A DNA stretch of 64,000 bases from Colwellia psychrerythraea (GCF_000764225.1 NZ_JQED01000015.1:62001-126000), one strand, 5' to 3'; counted from the stretch's first letter, positions 27,372-38,511 are shown. A program made the numbers and translations. The notes: a model not told the origin generated them from the sequence alone.

Positions 27372-28238
27372 TTAAGCGCTCTTTAATTTCGCCCAAGTAA
27401 TGCGCTCATGTCCGTTAAAGTCCCTAACGGTTTGTGCACCTTGGTAGCCTAAAGCGATTAAAATATCTCTCACTGCTTGACCTTGTTCAAAACCATGCTC
27501 AAAAAACAGAGCTCCTTGGGGGGTAAGGTGCTTGAGCGCTCGTTGTGCTATATGTTTAATATCCCCAAGCCCTTCTTCATCTGCAACCAATGCTGATTCT
27601 GGTTCAAAACGCACATCTCCCTGACTTAAGTTCTCATCTAATTTATCTATATAAGGAGGATTAGATACTATCAAGTCATATTTACGGTCATTTAGCGCAC
27701 TAAACCAATCACTTTGGAAAATGTTTACGTGGCTCAGTTGCAAATTTTGTGCGTTTTGTTGTGCTAGCCTTACGGCGTCAAGGCTAAAATCAATAGCGTC
27801 AATGTGCCAATTTGGTTGTTCTGATGCAAGTGAAAGTGCGATCGCACCAGTGCCTGTACCTAGATCTAAACAATGCAATGTTTCCAAGCCATTAAATTGT
27901 TCAAGTACCGACTCAACTAAAACTTCTGTATCTGGACGCGGAATAAGTGTTGCTGGAGATACCAAAAAAGGCAGAGACCAGAACTCTTTTACGCCGATGA
28001 TATAGGCAATAGGCTCACCGGAAATTCGTCTACCTAATAACGCCAAATATTGTTGCTTATCTTCATCTGCTAACAACTTTTCTGGCCAAGTAAGTAAATA
28101 GCTGAGTTCTTTTTCCAACACGAAAGCTAATAGAATTTGAGCATCAAGCTTAGCACTATCTGAACAGGAGGTTAATTGCTCCTGTCCAATAGCGATCAAA
28201 TTATCAATTGTGGCATTTTTTGGGGGGATTACTGACAA
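27372..28238 (-). CDS. prmC: Release factor glutamine methyltransferase
   Basis: PrmC methylates the glutamine of the GGQ motif in release factors. The 288-aa protein has an N-terminal helical domain (about 1-75) and a SAM methyltransferase domain with CLDLGTGTGAIALSLA and the catalytic NPPY at residues 193-196. It starts 8 bp after prfA, whose product it modifies, so the two are clearly co-transcribed. Confidence 0.96.
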   Translation of the reverse strand: MSVIPPKNATIDNLIAIGQEQLTSCSDSAKLDAQILLAFVLEKELSYLLTWPEKLLADEDKQQYLALLGRRISGEPIAYIIGVKEFWSLPFLVSPATLIPRPDTEVLVESVLEQFNGLETLHCLDLGTGTGAIALSLASEQPNWHIDAIDFSLDAVRLAQQNAQNLQLSHVNIFQSDWFSALNDRKYDLIVSNPPYIDKLDENLSQGDVRFEPESALVADEEGLGDIKHIAQRALKHLTPQGALFFEHGFEQGQAVRDILIALGYQGAQTVRDFNGHERITWAKLKSA

Positions 28239-28246
28239 AACTAGCC

Positions 28247-29335
28247 TTAGTTTTGTTCAGCTAATTCAGCTAGTAGATCAGCTTGGTTTTCTTGCATTAT
28301 TGGTTCCATAACCAAATGTAAACTACCTTCCATGATTTCGTTCAAGCGATATAAAGTAAGGTTGATACGGTGGTCACTCATACGACCTTGAGGGAAATTA
28401 TATGTACGAATACGTTCAGAACGATCACCACTAGCCACTAAGTTGCGACGTGAAGACTCTTCTTCACTACGACGTTTTTCATCTTCTGCTTGCTGAAGAC
28501 GTGCTTGAAGCACAGACATCGCTTGAGCTCTATTTTTATGCTGTGAACGTTGATCCTGACACTCAACCACAACACCCGATGGAATGTGAGTAATACGAAT
28601 AGCTGAATCTGTTTTGTTAACGTGCTGACCACCAGCGCCCGAGGCACGGAAAGTATCTACTTTTAAGTCAGCCTTATTAATTTCAATAGCTTCTGACTCA
28701 GGTATTTCAGGCATAACAACTACTGTACAAGCTGACGTATGTACACGGCCTTGAGATTCAGTTTCTGGTACGCGTTGAACACGGTGACCACCCGACTCAA
28801 ACTTCATATGCCCATAAACGCCTTCTCCATTGATTTTCAAGATCAGCTCTTTATAACCACCCTGCTCACTTTCATTGGAATTCATTACCTCAATTTTCCA
28901 GCCTTTCTTTTCTGAATAACGGCTGTACATTCTAAATAAATCACCCGCAAAAATAGCGGCTTCGTCGCCACCAGCGCCAGCACGAATCTCAACAAAACAG
29001 TTATTATCATCATTAGGATCACGTGGAAGTAATAAAATTTGTAATTCATCAGCAATATCGGTGACCGCTTTTTTAGCCTCTTTGAATTCTTCCTGCGCCA
29101 TTTCTCGCATATCAGGATCATCATCTTTAAGCATTAGCTCAGCCGTTGCAAAATCATCTTCAGCAGTTTTGTAGTTATTAAAAACTGAAGTCACTGACTC
29201 AAGTTGCTTAAACTCTTTAGATAAAGCACGAAATTTTTCTTGGTCGCTAATGGTTTCTGGATCGGATAATAGTGCTTGTACTTCTTCAAAGCGCTCTACT
29301 AGCACTTCAAGCTTCTGGTAAACTGATGATTTCAT
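28247..29335 (-). CDS. prfA: Peptide chain release factor 1
   Basis: RF1 ends translation at UAA and UAG. The catalytic GGQ is at residues 235-237 ([13 protein letters not shown]), as in E. coli, and the stop-codon tripeptide region PETESQGR (the Pro-x-Thr type of RF1) precedes it. Length 362 aa. A gap of 284 bp separates it from hemA, unlike the overlap in E. coli, so it probably has its own promoter; I could not pick one with confidence. Confidence 0.96.
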   Translation of the reverse strand: MKSSVYQKLEVLVERFEEVQALLSDPETISDQEKFRALSKEFKQLESVTSVFNNYKTAEDDFATAELMLKDDDPDMREMAQEEFKEAKKAVTDIADELQILLLPRDPNDDNNCFVEIRAGAGGDEAAIFAGDLFRMYSRYSEKKGWKIEVMNSNESEQGGYKELILKINGEGVYGHMKFESGGHRVQRVPETESQGRVHTSACTVVVMPEIPESEAIEINKADLKVDTFRASGAGGQHVNKTDSAIRITHIPSGVVVECQDQRSQHKNRAQAMSVLQARLQQAEDEKRRSEEESSRRNLVASGDRSERIRTYNFPQGRMSDHRINLTLYRLNEIMEGSLHLVMEPIMQENQADLLAELAEQN

Positions 29336-29619
29336 TGGAAGTGTTCTTATATTTTAGATGAGATAAACTAAATTGCTGCTATTCTAACACAGTAATAACA
29401 TAATCCACCATGTCAGTAGAAAAATGTCACCTTAGACAGACTAACAGGAAGCAAATCAATTGTTTTTTCTGGAGTCAAATCCACTCATTTAACAGCAGCT
29501 TTCACAGCGATTAAGCTAAATAACATGATAAAGAAGAGTATAAAATACCTATATAAGGTGTCGTAGCTTCTTATATAAAAGTAGTATATTTAAGCAAGAT
29601 AAAATTACAGTGTAGTGCA

Positions 29620-30885
29620 CTACTCTGGTGAGTCTATATTAAAAATATCACGTAAATAAATAAGCTTATCAAGTTCACCACCTTGGGCTGCAGATTGAAG
29701 TGCGCTGGTAGGTGCATGCATAAATTTATTCGTGAGTTTATTGGCAAGCTCGGCTAGAACAGCCTCAGAATTTTTACCATTTTTTAATTGAATGAATGCC
29801 TTTTCAAGTAACACATCACGATTTTCTAAACACTGTTTACGATAACTAATAACGGTATCTTGAGTATTTAAACCACGCAGCCATGCCATGAAATTATCTG
29901 ATTGACTATTAACAATACTTTCAGCTTGCACTGCCGCTTTACGTCGATTTTCAATGTTTTTAGCGATAATGCCCTGTAAGTCATCAACAGTATACAAAAA
30001 CACATCTTCAAGTTCAGAGACCTGCTCTTCAATATCACGAGGAACCGCTAAATCTACCATAAAGATAGGTTGATGCTTACGTGATGCTAATGCTTGTTCA
30101 ACCATACCTTTACCAATAATTGGTAGCGTAGAACCAGTAGAGCTGATGACAATATCGGCATTACACATGTGCTCAGGTATTTGTGCCAGGGTAATAACAT
30201 CCGCACCTATTTTAGTCGCCATACTCTCAGCGCGAGCAAGTGTTCTGTTAGCGACAGTAATTTTTCCAACATTATTTTCATATAAGTGTTTTGCCACTAA
30301 CTCGATAGTTTCACCAGCCCCTACGAGTAAGACTTTTGTTTTTTCAAGGCCACCAAATATGTGTTTAGCTAAATTGACTGAGGCAAAGGCAACAGAAACA
30401 GCACTAGCGCCAATCTCAGTTTCTGTTCGAACTTGTTTTGCTACGCCAAAAGTACGCTGGAATAACCGATCCATAATCAACGACATAGAACCCGCAGCTT
30501 TTGCTTGGCTGTATGCTTGTTTCATTTGACCTAGGATTTGTGGTTCGCCTAAAACGAGTGAATCCAAACCGCATGCAACGCGCATCATGTGATTAACGGC
30601 TTGCTGATCTTTGTGCCAATATAAGGTAGGTAAGATAGTCGACGCAGGTACATTGTGGAAATTTTCTAGCCATTCAATCAAGCGTTGTTGGGTAACATCA
30701 AAGTCACCGTCTTGCACTAAGTATAACTCTGTTCGATTGCAAGTAGATAAAATAGCAACTTCACGGCACTGTACGGCATTAAGCATTTCTTGCAGCGCAA
30801 TAGAAAGTTTATCTGGATTAAAAGATATCTTTTCTCTCACCGCAACAGGTGCAGTTTTATGATTAATTCCAACAGCAACGATAGA
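29620..30885 (-). CDS. hemA: Glutamyl-tRNA reductase
   Basis: HemA reduces glutamyl-tRNA to glutamate-1-semialdehyde, the first step of heme synthesis in this group. Using the GTG at 30885 gives MSIVAVGINHKTAPV, matching E. coli from residue 1, and puts the catalytic Cys at 50 (STCNRTELY); an upstream ATG at 30933 would add 16 unrelated residues. The NADPH domain has LLVGAGETIELVAKHL. The length is 421 aa. It is divergent from lolB. Confidence 0.95.
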   Translation of the reverse strand, partial: SIVAVGINHKTAPVAVREKISFNPDKLSIALQEMLNAVQCREVAILSTCNRTELYLVQDGDFDVTQQRLIEWLENFHNVPASTILPTLYWHKDQQAVNHMMRVACGLDSLVLGEPQILGQMKQAYSQAKAAGSMSLIMDRLFQRTFGVAKQVRTETEIGASAVSVAFASVNLAKHIFGGLEKTKVLLVGAGETIELVAKHLYENNVGKITVANRTLARAESMATKIGADVITLAQIPEHMCNADIVISSTGSTLPIIGKGMVEQALASRKHQPIFMVDLAVPRDIEEQVSELEDVFLYTVDDLQGIIAKNIENRRKAAVQAESIVNSQSDNFMAWLRGLNTQDTVISYRKQCLENRDVLLEKAFIQLKNGKNSEAVLAELANKLTNKFMHAPTSALQSAAQGGELDKLIYLRDIFNIDSPE

Positions 30886-31083
30886 CACAGTAATAAACCT
30901 ATTTTGTAAACATTTCCGACAAGTTTTAACCAACTTGTTTTATCTCGTAACGCCAGTATACCCTAAGCGCCGCCATTAAAATATGATCTGTGATAAAAGA
31001 CCCTAAAAATAATACTGCTATTTACAAAGACTAAAAAGCTATGTTTCAATAACAACCATCTTCGTTTTAAGCACTTACCATTA

Positions 31084-31731
31084 ATGTCCCTATCTATTAG
31101 CGCTATTTTTCATCAAACTAACCTACTTCTTTTTACCTTATTTACGCTAGTATTATCGGGTTGTAGCACTATACCTAAGACAGATTCACAAGCGCTAATT
31201 GAACAAACGCCACAACAACGAGTGATAAAGCTACAGCAATTACAGCAGTGGAAAATCAAAGGCAAGATAGCCTTCATTGAAAAAAAATCACGCAATAGTG
31301 CGACACTTTCTTGGCAAGTTGATGAGAGACAAAACAGCCAATTACTCAACTTAACAAGCTATTTGGGCATCAATGTTTTACAACTTGATTCAACTGATAA
31401 TAATCATAAAATCCAAGTAGATGGAAAAACCTATCATGGTAGCGATCTCGAAACACTTATCTATTCCATTACCGGCTTAACCTTACCAACAAAAGCCTTA
31501 ACATTCTGGCTCAAAGGTCTTCCTTATCAAAAAGATGATAAAATTGACTATCAGGAAAAAACACAGCTACCACTTAATCTATCTAGCTATTATGCAAATG
31601 AATTATGGCAGGTCAGTTATGCAAATTACCAACAAATAAACGGCTATAACTTAGCAACTAAATTTTCAATTAGAAAAGATAATTTATTAATTAAAATTGT
31701 CGTCAATGACTGGGCTATTGCCGATAAATAA
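31084..31731 (+). CDS. lolB: Outer-membrane lipoprotein receptor LolB
   Basis: LolB takes lipoproteins from LolA and inserts them in the outer membrane. The 215-aa precursor has a lipoprotein signal peptide with lipobox LSGC (Cys at about 27). The mature part shows family features QQWKIKGKIAFIEKK, then FWLKGLPYQ. It is divergent from hemA and followed by ispE, the standard gammaproteobacterial order. Confidence 0.9.
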   Translation: MSLSISAIFHQTNLLLFTLFTLVLSGCSTIPKTDSQALIEQTPQQRVIKLQQLQQWKIKGKIAFIEKKSRNSATLSWQVDERQNSQLLNLTSYLGINVLQLDSTDNNHKIQVDGKTYHGSDLETLIYSITGLTLPTKALTFWLKGLPYQKDDKIDYQEKTQLPLNLSSYYANELWQVSYANYQQINGYNLATKFSIRKDNLLIKIVVNDWAIADK

Positions 31732-31778
31732 CAGACTCATTACCAAACTATATCACTCACAATAAGCAGAATATTTAC

Positions 31779-32681
31779 ATGACTTGTTCTTCTACCTCAA
31801 ATTCTTTTATTAATAAGACGATTGATTTCCCATCACCAGCAAAGATTAATTTATTTCTTCATGTCGTTGGACAACGCCAAGACGGTTACCATAACTTAGA
31901 AACCCTTTTTCAATTTATCGATCATAGTGACACTCTCACCTTAACCGTCACCGAAACACCGGAAATAGCATTATTAACACCTATTGAAGGCGTAAATTAT
32001 GACGATAACTTGATTGTTAAAGCAGCACGATTACTCAAAAGCAAAAGTCATTCAAGGCTAGGCGTAAAAATCAGTATCAATAAAATCTTACCCATGGGTG
32101 GTGGTTTGGGTGGTGGTTCATCAAATGCTGCAACTATATTAGTTGCCTTAAACTTGCTATGGCAATGCAACTTATCTTTAGATGAATTATCTGATTTGGG
32201 TTTGAGCCTTGGCGCTGATGTACCTATATTTATTCATGGTTTTTCCGCTTTTGCTCAAGGTGTGGGTGATGACCTTACGGCTATTAAACCACAAGAGTCT
32301 TGGTATTTGATTAGTAAACCTGAATGTAGCATCTCTACAAAAGAAGTTTTTACTGCCGTAGATTTACCTAGAAATACCAAGAAACTTGAGCTCTCAGCCC
32401 TTAATACTAGTGACTTCATCAATGATAGCTTTCATAATGACTGCCAAACATTAGTAATTAAACAGTATCCTGAGGTTGCCAAGTTACTGGCTTGGTTGGT
32501 AGAATACGCACCCTCGAGAATGACAGGAACTGGTGCGTGCATTTTTACGCGACTTTCTAGTTATCAAGAGGCGCGTTCATTACAAGCGAAACTCCCCAAA
32601 GGAATTAGCTCATTTGTAGCGCAGGGGCTTAATAAGTCCCCACTTTGTTCAGTAATAGCAAAGCTATCACAGAACAAGTAA
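31779..32681 (+). CDS. ispE: 4-diphosphocytidyl-2-C-methyl-D-erythritol kinase
   Basis: IspE phosphorylates CDP-methylerythritol in the MEP isoprenoid pathway. It is a GHMP kinase: the ATP motif PMGGGLGGGSSNAAT is at residues 105-119, with FPSPAKINLFLHVVGQRQDG at the N-terminus and SRMTGTGACIF near the C-terminus. The 300-aa length exceeds E. coli IspE (283 aa), mainly through a 15-residue polar leader before the domain. Confidence 0.94.
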   Translation: MTCSSTSNSFINKTIDFPSPAKINLFLHVVGQRQDGYHNLETLFQFIDHSDTLTLTVTETPEIALLTPIEGVNYDDNLIVKAARLLKSKSHSRLGVKISINKILPMGGGLGGGSSNAATILVALNLLWQCNLSLDELSDLGLSLGADVPIFIHGFSAFAQGVGDDLTAIKPQESWYLISKPECSISTKEVFTAVDLPRNTKKLELSALNTSDFINDSFHNDCQTLVIKQYPEVAKLLAWLVEYAPSRMTGTGACIFTRLSSYQEARSLQAKLPKGISSFVAQGLNKSPLCSVIAKLSQNK

Positions 32682-32837
32682 CGTTTTATAAAGATTTGCT
32701 AGCTTAACCAGTTCGACTACTTTTAAGCTCATTATTGTGCTAAAAGTTGCGACAGTTAAGTCAGCCTATACTGTTCAATGATTGCTTATCAATCAAAGAG
32801 CCTACTTTTAATGTCAAATATTTCTGAGGAATCGAAA

Positions 32838-33782
32838 GTGCCTGACATGAAGATTTTTGCGGGTAATGCCACCCCTGAACTGGCCAAAAAAATTGCTAAT
32901 CGCCTATATATGCCTCTAGGTGAAGCTAAAGTCGGTAGTTTTAGTGATGGTGAAATTAGTGTTGAAATAAATGAAAACGTCCGTGGTGCTGATGTTTTTA
33001 TCATTCAATCAACCTGTGCTCCAACCAACAATAACTTAATGGAATTAATTGTAATGATAGACGCTTTGCGTCGTGCCTCTGCTGGCCGTATCACTGCTGT
33101 AATCCCTTATTTTGGTTATGCTCGCCAAGACAGACGCGTACGTAGTGCTCGTGTACCAATTACTGCGAAAGTAGTTGCTGACTTCTTATCAAGTGTTGGT
33201 GTTGACCGTGTTTTAACGGTTGATTTACACGCCGAGCAAATTCAAGGTTTCTTTGATGTGCCTGTTGATAATGCTTTTGGTACGCCAATTTTATTAGATG
33301 ATATGCAAAATCGTGAGTTAGATAACCCCGTTGTTGTTTCTCCTGATATTGGCGGTGTAGTACGAGCTCGTGCGGTAGCAAAATTACTTGACGACGCTGA
33401 CTTAGCTATCATCGATAAACGTCGCCCTAAAGCGAACGTTGCGCAAGTGATGCATATCATTGGTGAAGTTGAAGGCCGTGATTGTATTATCGTTGATGAT
33501 ATGATTGATACCGGTGGTACACTAGCTAAAGCGGCAGAAGCATTAAAAGAACATGGTGCAAAACGTGTTATAGCTTACGCCACTCACCCAGTTTTATCTG
33601 GTAATGCTGTTGAAAACCTTGAAGCATCTGTTATTGATGAAGTTGTTGTTACGGATTCAATACCACTGTCTCCAGCAATTAAAGAACTTAACATGGTTCG
33701 TCAATTAACATTAAGCGGCATGCTTAGCGAAGCAATTCGTCGTGTAAGCAATGAAGAATCTATTTCTGCAATGTTTGACTAA
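32838..33782 (+). CDS. prs: Ribose-phosphate pyrophosphokinase
   Basis: Prs makes PRPP from ribose 5-phosphate and ATP. The product is nearly identical to E. coli Prs over long stretches ([40 protein letters not shown]) and has the PRPP motif [12 protein letters not shown]. The GTG at 32838 was chosen because GAGGA lies 8 nt upstream and it gives the usual N-terminus [14 protein letters not shown]; an ATG at 32778 would add 20 residues. Length 314 aa. A terminator follows. Confidence 0.96.
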   Translation: MPDMKIFAGNATPELAKKIANRLYMPLGEAKVGSFSDGEISVEINENVRGADVFIIQSTCAPTNNNLMELIVMIDALRRASAGRITAVIPYFGYARQDRRVRSARVPITAKVVADFLSSVGVDRVLTVDLHAEQIQGFFDVPVDNAFGTPILLDDMQNRELDNPVVVSPDIGGVVRARAVAKLLDDADLAIIDKRRPKANVAQVMHIIGEVEGRDCIIVDDMIDTGGTLAKAAEALKEHGAKRVIAYATHPVLSGNAVENLEASVIDEVVVTDSIPLSPAIKELNMVRQLTLSGMLSEAIRRVSNEESISAMFD

Positions 33783-33836
33783 TTCTTTGTTGTAAATAGC
33801 TAGTTAATACTAACTAGCTATAAATAACTAATTTTC

Positions 33837-33870
33837 TAAAAAGCAGCCTCAATGTAGGCTGCTTTTTTAT
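33837..33870 (+). terminator. Terminator of prs
   Basis: AAAAGCAGCCT and AGGCTGCTTTT pair perfectly over 11 bp around a 6-nt loop and run into a T-tract. It closes the lolB-ispE-prs unit. Confidence 0.85.
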
Positions 33871-34016
33871 TGCCTTGTTTCCAGTAGCCGTCCTTTTTTA
33901 CAGATCACAAGCCTATTTATTCTAATTAATGTACATTCTCACCTGCTATTTTTCCTGAAAACCTATATATTAATGCCTTTGCGAATCTAATGATAAGTAC
34001 ACTTTAAGGAAGAACT

Positions 34017-35171
34017 GTGCGCATTCAATCAATTGACATATTACGAGGCATAGCCATTTTAGGTATTCTGTTTATGAATATCTATTTCCATGGTTCGCTG
34101 ACCACAGGCTATGGTGAGTTATCCCCTAAGCCCATCATGGACAGCGTTATAGAGACCCTTAATACAATATTTTTTGATGGCAGATTTAGAACGCTATTTT
34201 GCTTGTTCTTCGGCGCTGGCCTTGCTATTCAATATAGCGCTTGTAAAAAGAAGCAGTTATCGCCAAAGGACTTCTTAACCAGTCGATTAAATTGGCTCAT
34301 TGTCTTTGGTATTATCCATGGTGTGTTTATTTTTGGTGGTGATGTGCTGCTGTTATACAGCGTATGTGCGTTAACGATCTTAAGTGCGCTGGAGCTAACA
34401 TTAAAAGAACTCTATAACAAAGCAATCCGCTATATATCTATAGGCATCATTCTCTCACTCACGCTTGCCGTGCTTGTTATTCTCTTTTCTGAAGACTCGT
34501 CTATGTTGAGGTCTTCAAACGACTATATCGAAATGCATGAACTTTGGTTTAGCCACTATGGCTATCAGGTGCTCATTCAAAGCGGTATCACATTCGGTCT
34601 ACTGTTGCTTTCTCCCCTATTCATATACTGGCAAATAGCTGGCTTAATGTTGTTAGGTGCCTTCTTATATAGAGTAGGCTTCTTCACCAAAGGCTTTAGG
34701 CCTAAGCAGCTAACAGGCATTATATTCGTGGCACTTATTTTTATCTGTATCGATATATCTTGTATGACAATGTTTACTATAAGTGCTGAAATGAGCTCTG
34801 TGCTTTCAAGCGTATCAGCAATATTTGTAGCCTTATTATATGCACATGTTGTTATCAGATTGATAAAAAACAAAGGCCGTTTCATTACCCTTTTTTCAGC
34901 CCCTGGCAAGATCGCTTTCAGCCTTTATATATTTCAATCAATCTTTATGGGCTTGCTACTAAGATGGTGGCAACAAGATTTCCATTTAACCGCACACAGA
35001 ATAGACTATGTCATGATAGCTTTAGCCTTCACTTTTGTTCAGATAGCACTTGCTCATCTCTATTTGCATTTTTTCAAACAGGGCCCTTTAGAATATATTT
35101 GGCGAAAAGCATATCAAAGAAGTCTTACTCAAAAGAAAGAAAAGCTAGGGACAAACAGTGCATTATATTAA
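34017..35171 (+). CDS. DUF418 family membrane protein (YeiB-like)
   Basis: The protein of 384 aa has about ten membrane segments. It starts with IQSIDILRGIAILGILFMNI and ends with a DUF418 domain in which FSAPGKIAFSLYIFQSI and GPLEYIWRKAYQ are the telltale parts. This is the YeiB family, thought to be related to acyltransferase-3-like membrane proteins; no substrate is known. The start is GTG with AAGGA 6 nt upstream. It is an insertion relative to the usual prs-rplY-pth order. Confidence 0.83.
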   Translation: MRIQSIDILRGIAILGILFMNIYFHGSLTTGYGELSPKPIMDSVIETLNTIFFDGRFRTLFCLFFGAGLAIQYSACKKKQLSPKDFLTSRLNWLIVFGIIHGVFIFGGDVLLLYSVCALTILSALELTLKELYNKAIRYISIGIILSLTLAVLVILFSEDSSMLRSSNDYIEMHELWFSHYGYQVLIQSGITFGLLLLSPLFIYWQIAGLMLLGAFLYRVGFFTKGFRPKQLTGIIFVALIFICIDISCMTMFTISAEMSSVLSSVSAIFVALLYAHVVIRLIKNKGRFITLFSAPGKIAFSLYIFQSIFMGLLLRWWQQDFHLTAHRIDYVMIALAFTFVQIALAHLYLHFFKQGPLEYIWRKAYQRSLTQKKEKLGTNSALY

Positions 35172-35370
35172 TAGCAATTAGACATCAGCTGGGGGTTTTC
35201 TTATTAATGGGGATGTTAAGTTAAACAGTAAATAAGCGTAGCTTTTATATACTGTAGATGTTAATATTTCGCGCCTTTTTTATCTGCCTAATTGGGATTA
35301 ATCTTACTTAGCATGATTAATAAAGGTTTATATCCTTGTTTTTGGTCGCAAAAAACAAGACAACATTTTT

Positions 35371-35386
35371 TAAGCCTTCAGGCTTA
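35371..35386 (+). promoter_or_regulatory. Stem-loop in the rplY leader
   Basis: TAAGCC-TTCA-GGCTTA forms a compact hairpin 22 nt before the rplY start codon. It could tune translation or mRNA stability; nothing in the sequence proves regulation. Confidence 0.35.
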
Positions 35387-35407
35387 TTTAACACAAAGAG
35401 TATTAAA

Positions 35408-36043
35408 ATGACTGATTTATTAACATTAGAAGCTGAAGTACGTACTGATTTAGGGAAAGGTGCGAGCCGCCGCCTACGTCACGCGAACAAAGTTCCTGCA
35501 ATCCTTTACGGTGAAAACCAAGAACCTGTATCTTTAACTTTAGAGCACAAAAACGTTTTCCGTGCTCAACAAGAAGAAGCGTTCTACTCGCAAGTATTAA
35601 CATTAAACATCGCTGGTAAGCCAGTTGAGTGTCTAATTAAAGACATGCAACGTCACCCGTACAAGCAAGTTGTAATGCACTTAGATTTCATGCGCATTGA
35701 TGCTAAGCATGTTGTTCATGCAAACGCTCCTATTCACTTCTTAAACGAAGAAGTAGCAGCAAAAACTGGTGCTAACATTTCTCACCACGTGAACGAAATC
35801 GCTATCACTTGTTTACCAAAAGACTTACCTGAGTTTATCGCTGTTGACTTAGCTGATTTAGAACTTGGCCAAACTTTACATTTATCAGACATTACAATGC
35901 CAGCTGGCGTTACTTCTGATGAATTAGCTAAAGGCGAAGATCACGATCTAGCTGTTGTTTCTGCTAATGCACCTAAGGCTGCAAAAGCAACTAGTGACGA
36001 CGAAGCTGCTCCAGCTGCTGAAGAAACTCCAGAAGCTGAATAA
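35408..36043 (+). CDS. rplY: 50S ribosomal protein L25 (CTC form)
   Basis: L25 binds 5S rRNA. Residues 1-95 are the L25 domain ([20 protein letters not shown]), and the remaining 115 form the CTC-type C-terminal domain found in the long version, ending in an acidic Ala/Glu-rich tail. E. coli has only the 94-aa short form. The ATG at 35408 has AAAGAG upstream and fits the family start; an upstream in-frame ATG at 35336 adds 24 unrelated residues. pth follows 29 bp later. Confidence 0.93.
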   Translation: MTDLLTLEAEVRTDLGKGASRRLRHANKVPAILYGENQEPVSLTLEHKNVFRAQQEEAFYSQVLTLNIAGKPVECLIKDMQRHPYKQVVMHLDFMRIDAKHVVHANAPIHFLNEEVAAKTGANISHHVNEIAITCLPKDLPEFIAVDLADLELGQTLHLSDITMPAGVTSDELAKGEDHDLAVVSANAPKAAKATSDDEAAPAAEETPEAE

Positions 36044-36072
36044 TAGCTCATTCATTTATAATATTATAAATA

Positions 36073-36657
36073 ATGACTATTAAACTAATTGCGGGGCTGG
36101 GTAATCCTGGCCCCGAATATAGCAAAACACGCCACAATGCCGGTGTTTGGTTCGTAGAAGAACTAGCACGTAGCCATAACATCTCACTCCGCCCCGAAAA
36201 AAAATACTCTGGCCTTTATGGTAAAGGGTTAATTGCGGGTAACCTTGTTCACTTATTAATTCCGACTACATTCATGAACCGTAGCGGTCAAGCAGTTGCA
36301 CCCCTAGCTAATTTTTATAAATTAACGGTCGATGAAATCTTAGTTGCCCATGATGAATTAGACATGCAACCAGGTGTTTGTAAGATTAAAAAAGGTGGTG
36401 GACACGGCGGACACAATGGCTTGCGCGATATTATCGCTCGCATGGCTAATAATAAAGAATTTTACCGGTTACGCATTGGCATTGACCACCCAGGTCATCG
36501 CGATAAAGTAACGGGTCATGTACTGGGTAAAGCGCCGAGTGCAGAACAAGTAAAAATTGAACAAGCAATCGACGAAGCCAGTCGATGTTTAGACATTTGG
36601 CTAAAAGACGACTTAAAGAAAGCGCAAAATCGCTTACACTCTTTTAAAGCTGAATAA
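36073..36657 (+). CDS. pth: Peptidyl-tRNA hydrolase
   Basis: Pth recycles peptidyl-tRNAs dropped by ribosomes. The 194-aa protein equals E. coli Pth in length and carries [17 protein letters not shown] with the catalytic His, FMNRSGQAV, and HDELDMQPG. It lies between rplY and ychF, a very common order, and is likely co-transcribed with rplY. Confidence 0.96.
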   Translation: MTIKLIAGLGNPGPEYSKTRHNAGVWFVEELARSHNISLRPEKKYSGLYGKGLIAGNLVHLLIPTTFMNRSGQAVAPLANFYKLTVDEILVAHDELDMQPGVCKIKKGGGHGGHNGLRDIIARMANNKEFYRLRIGIDHPGHRDKVTGHVLGKAPSAEQVKIEQAIDEASRCLDIWLKDDLKKAQNRLHSFKAE

Positions 36658-36691
36658 AAACATGTTAGCAAATAATCAGTAGGAAATAATC

Positions 36692-37783
36692 ATGGGTTTT
36701 AAATGTGGTATCGTTGGCTTGCCTAACGTAGGAAAATCAACACTATTCAATGCACTTACCAAAGCAGGTATTGAAGCAGCAAACTTCCCGTTCTGTACTA
36801 TTGAGCCAAATACTGGTGTAGTACCGGTACCCGATCCTCGCTTAGATAAATTAACCAAAATAGTTAACCCTGAGCGTGTCTTAGCTACGACTATGGAATT
36901 TGTTGATATTGCAGGTCTTGTTGCTGGTGCATCAAAAGGTGAAGGTTTAGGTAACAAATTTTTAGCCAACATTCGTGAAACTGATGCGATTGGTCATGTT
37001 GTACGTTGTTTTGAAAATGACAATATTATTCACGTTGCGAATAAAATTGATCCGGCAGAAGATATTGATGTTATCAATACCGAACTAGCCCTTGCTGATA
37101 TGGATACTGCAGAGCGTGCGATCCAACGTCAAGCCAAACGTGCTAAAGGCGGCGATCCAGATGCTAAATTTGAAGTACCTGTTTTAGAAAAAATATTAAA
37201 ACATGTCGAAGATGGTGAAATGGTGCGTTCTTTAGACTTAACTAAAGAAGAAATCGCTGCTGTTAGTTACTTAAACTTTTTAACTATCAAACCAACCATG
37301 TACATTGCTAATGTTAATGATGATGGCTTTGAAAACAACCCTCACCTTGATGTGGTACAAGCAATCGCTGATAAAGAAGGCGCTGTTGTTGTTGCTGTTT
37401 GTGCTGAAATTGAAGGCGAACTGTCTGAAATGGATGATGAAGACAGAGAAGAGTTTATGGCTGAAATGGGCTTAGAGGAGCCAGGCCTTAACCGTGTAAT
37501 TAATTCAGGCTATGGCTTATTACATTTACAAACTTACTTTACCGCGGGCGTGAAAGAAGTGCGCGCATGGACTGTTAAGCAAAATGCTACCGCACCACAA
37601 GCTGCTGGGGTTATTCATACTGACTTTGAAAAAGGTTTTATTCGCGCTGAAATCGTTGGTTATGATGACTTCATCGAGTTTAATGGTGAATCTGGTGCTA
37701 AAGAAGCGGGCAAATGGCGCTTAGAAGGTAAAGAGTACCGTGTTAAAGATGGTGATGTCATACATTTCCGCTTTAACGTATAA
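36692..37783 (+). CDS. ychF: Ribosome-associated nucleotide-binding protein YchF
   Basis: YchF (OLA1 family) is an Obg-type P-loop NTPase that prefers ATP and binds ribosomes. The P-loop [14 protein letters not shown] is near residues 8-21, [17 protein letters not shown] covers the G3 region, and the C-terminal TGS domain ends in [15 protein letters not shown]. The length of 363 aa equals E. coli YchF. A terminator follows directly. Confidence 0.96.
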   Translation: MGFKCGIVGLPNVGKSTLFNALTKAGIEAANFPFCTIEPNTGVVPVPDPRLDKLTKIVNPERVLATTMEFVDIAGLVAGASKGEGLGNKFLANIRETDAIGHVVRCFENDNIIHVANKIDPAEDIDVINTELALADMDTAERAIQRQAKRAKGGDPDAKFEVPVLEKILKHVEDGEMVRSLDLTKEEIAAVSYLNFLTIKPTMYIANVNDDGFENNPHLDVVQAIADKEGAVVVAVCAEIEGELSEMDDEDREEFMAEMGLEEPGLNRVINSGYGLLHLQTYFTAGVKEVRAWTVKQNATAPQAAGVIHTDFEKGFIRAEIVGYDDFIEFNGESGAKEAGKWRLEGKEYRVKDGDVIHFRFNV

Positions 37784-37805
37784 CACGCTAAAAGCTCTTA
37801 ACCCC

Positions 37806-37833
37806 AAAAGGCTCATCACGATGGGCCTTTTTT
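37806..37833 (+). terminator. Terminator of ychF
   Basis: AAAAGGCTCAT and ATGGGCCTTTT pair over 11 bp with one T-G pair around CACG, then run into T residues. Confidence 0.8.
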
Positions 37834-38309
37834 GTGCCTGTAAAGTATGAACTATAGGCGTTTACTTAAACCAAATGACACAGGTTAGTTAAGTGTAAAT
37901 CCCGATAGTAAAACCTAATTAGCTATTAACCCACTCGATGCTGTGCATAATTTAAGGTACTCAAGAGTACAAGTTAAAAAGTCACTGCAGGTTTATTATA
38001 TTTATGACGGACCGACGAGCATAAACTAAATTTAATTATAAAATCTTATGAATTAACGTTTGAGAATTCCATTATTAGCAATTTATAAACTATCTATGGA
38101 GCCAGAAAAAGGCAACTTAACAAAATATTTAGTGTATTTAGCAAAGAGCGTTAAATAAAAGCAATGTCACTTATTCAGTTTTAAAGACAAGAGTAAGAAC
38201 GAATTTATCAATTCACTGCTTTATTTACTGTTTCTCTGCATAGTTATTCGTCAAACTGCACACGCAATAGCCAAACAAATAAAAAGTACAACTTTTTTGA
38301 AAATAACTG
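37834..38309. other. Noncoding gap before the tRNA array
   Basis: No gene, RNA or strong repeat is evident in these 476 bp between the ychF terminator and the tRNA promoter. Confidence 0.4.
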
Positions 38310-38338
38310 TTGACGGAAGGCAAGTAGATTAGCATAAT
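38310..38338 (+). promoter_or_regulatory. Sigma-70 promoter of the tRNA array
   Basis: TTGACG (38310-38315) and CATAAT (38333-38338) are separated by exactly 17 bp. The bases after the -10, ACGCCGC, form a GC-rich discriminator as in promoters under stringent control. The first tRNA starts 32 bp further on. Confidence 0.75.
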
Positions 38339-38370
38339 ACGCCGCACTTGCTACAGAGCAGGTTGGTAAA

Positions 38371-38447
38371 GGCTACATAGCTCAGTTGGTTAGAGCACAT
38401 CACTCATAATGATGGGGTCCCAGGTTCGAGTCCCGGTGTAGCCACCA
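38371..38447 (+). tRNA. tRNA-Met (CAU), elongator, copy 1
   Basis: This 77-nt cloverleaf has an encoded CCA. The anticodon loop CTCATAA gives CAT at 38405-38407, the acceptor GGCTACA pairs with TGTAGCC, and the sequence closely matches E. coli elongator tRNA-Met. Confidence 0.95.
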
Positions 38448-38511
38448 TTTTACTTCAGTATTTATACTTTAGTAAAAAGAGTTCAAGTCTCTTTAAAAGC
38501 TTGAATGTAAT

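Noticed and set aside
30885..30933. Upstream ATG for hemA giving 16 extra residues
   Set aside because: The family N-terminus begins at the GTG at 30885; the extra residues do not match.
32778..32837. Longer prs starting at ATG 32778
   Set aside because: GTG 32838 has a strong GAGGA site and gives the conserved N-terminus.
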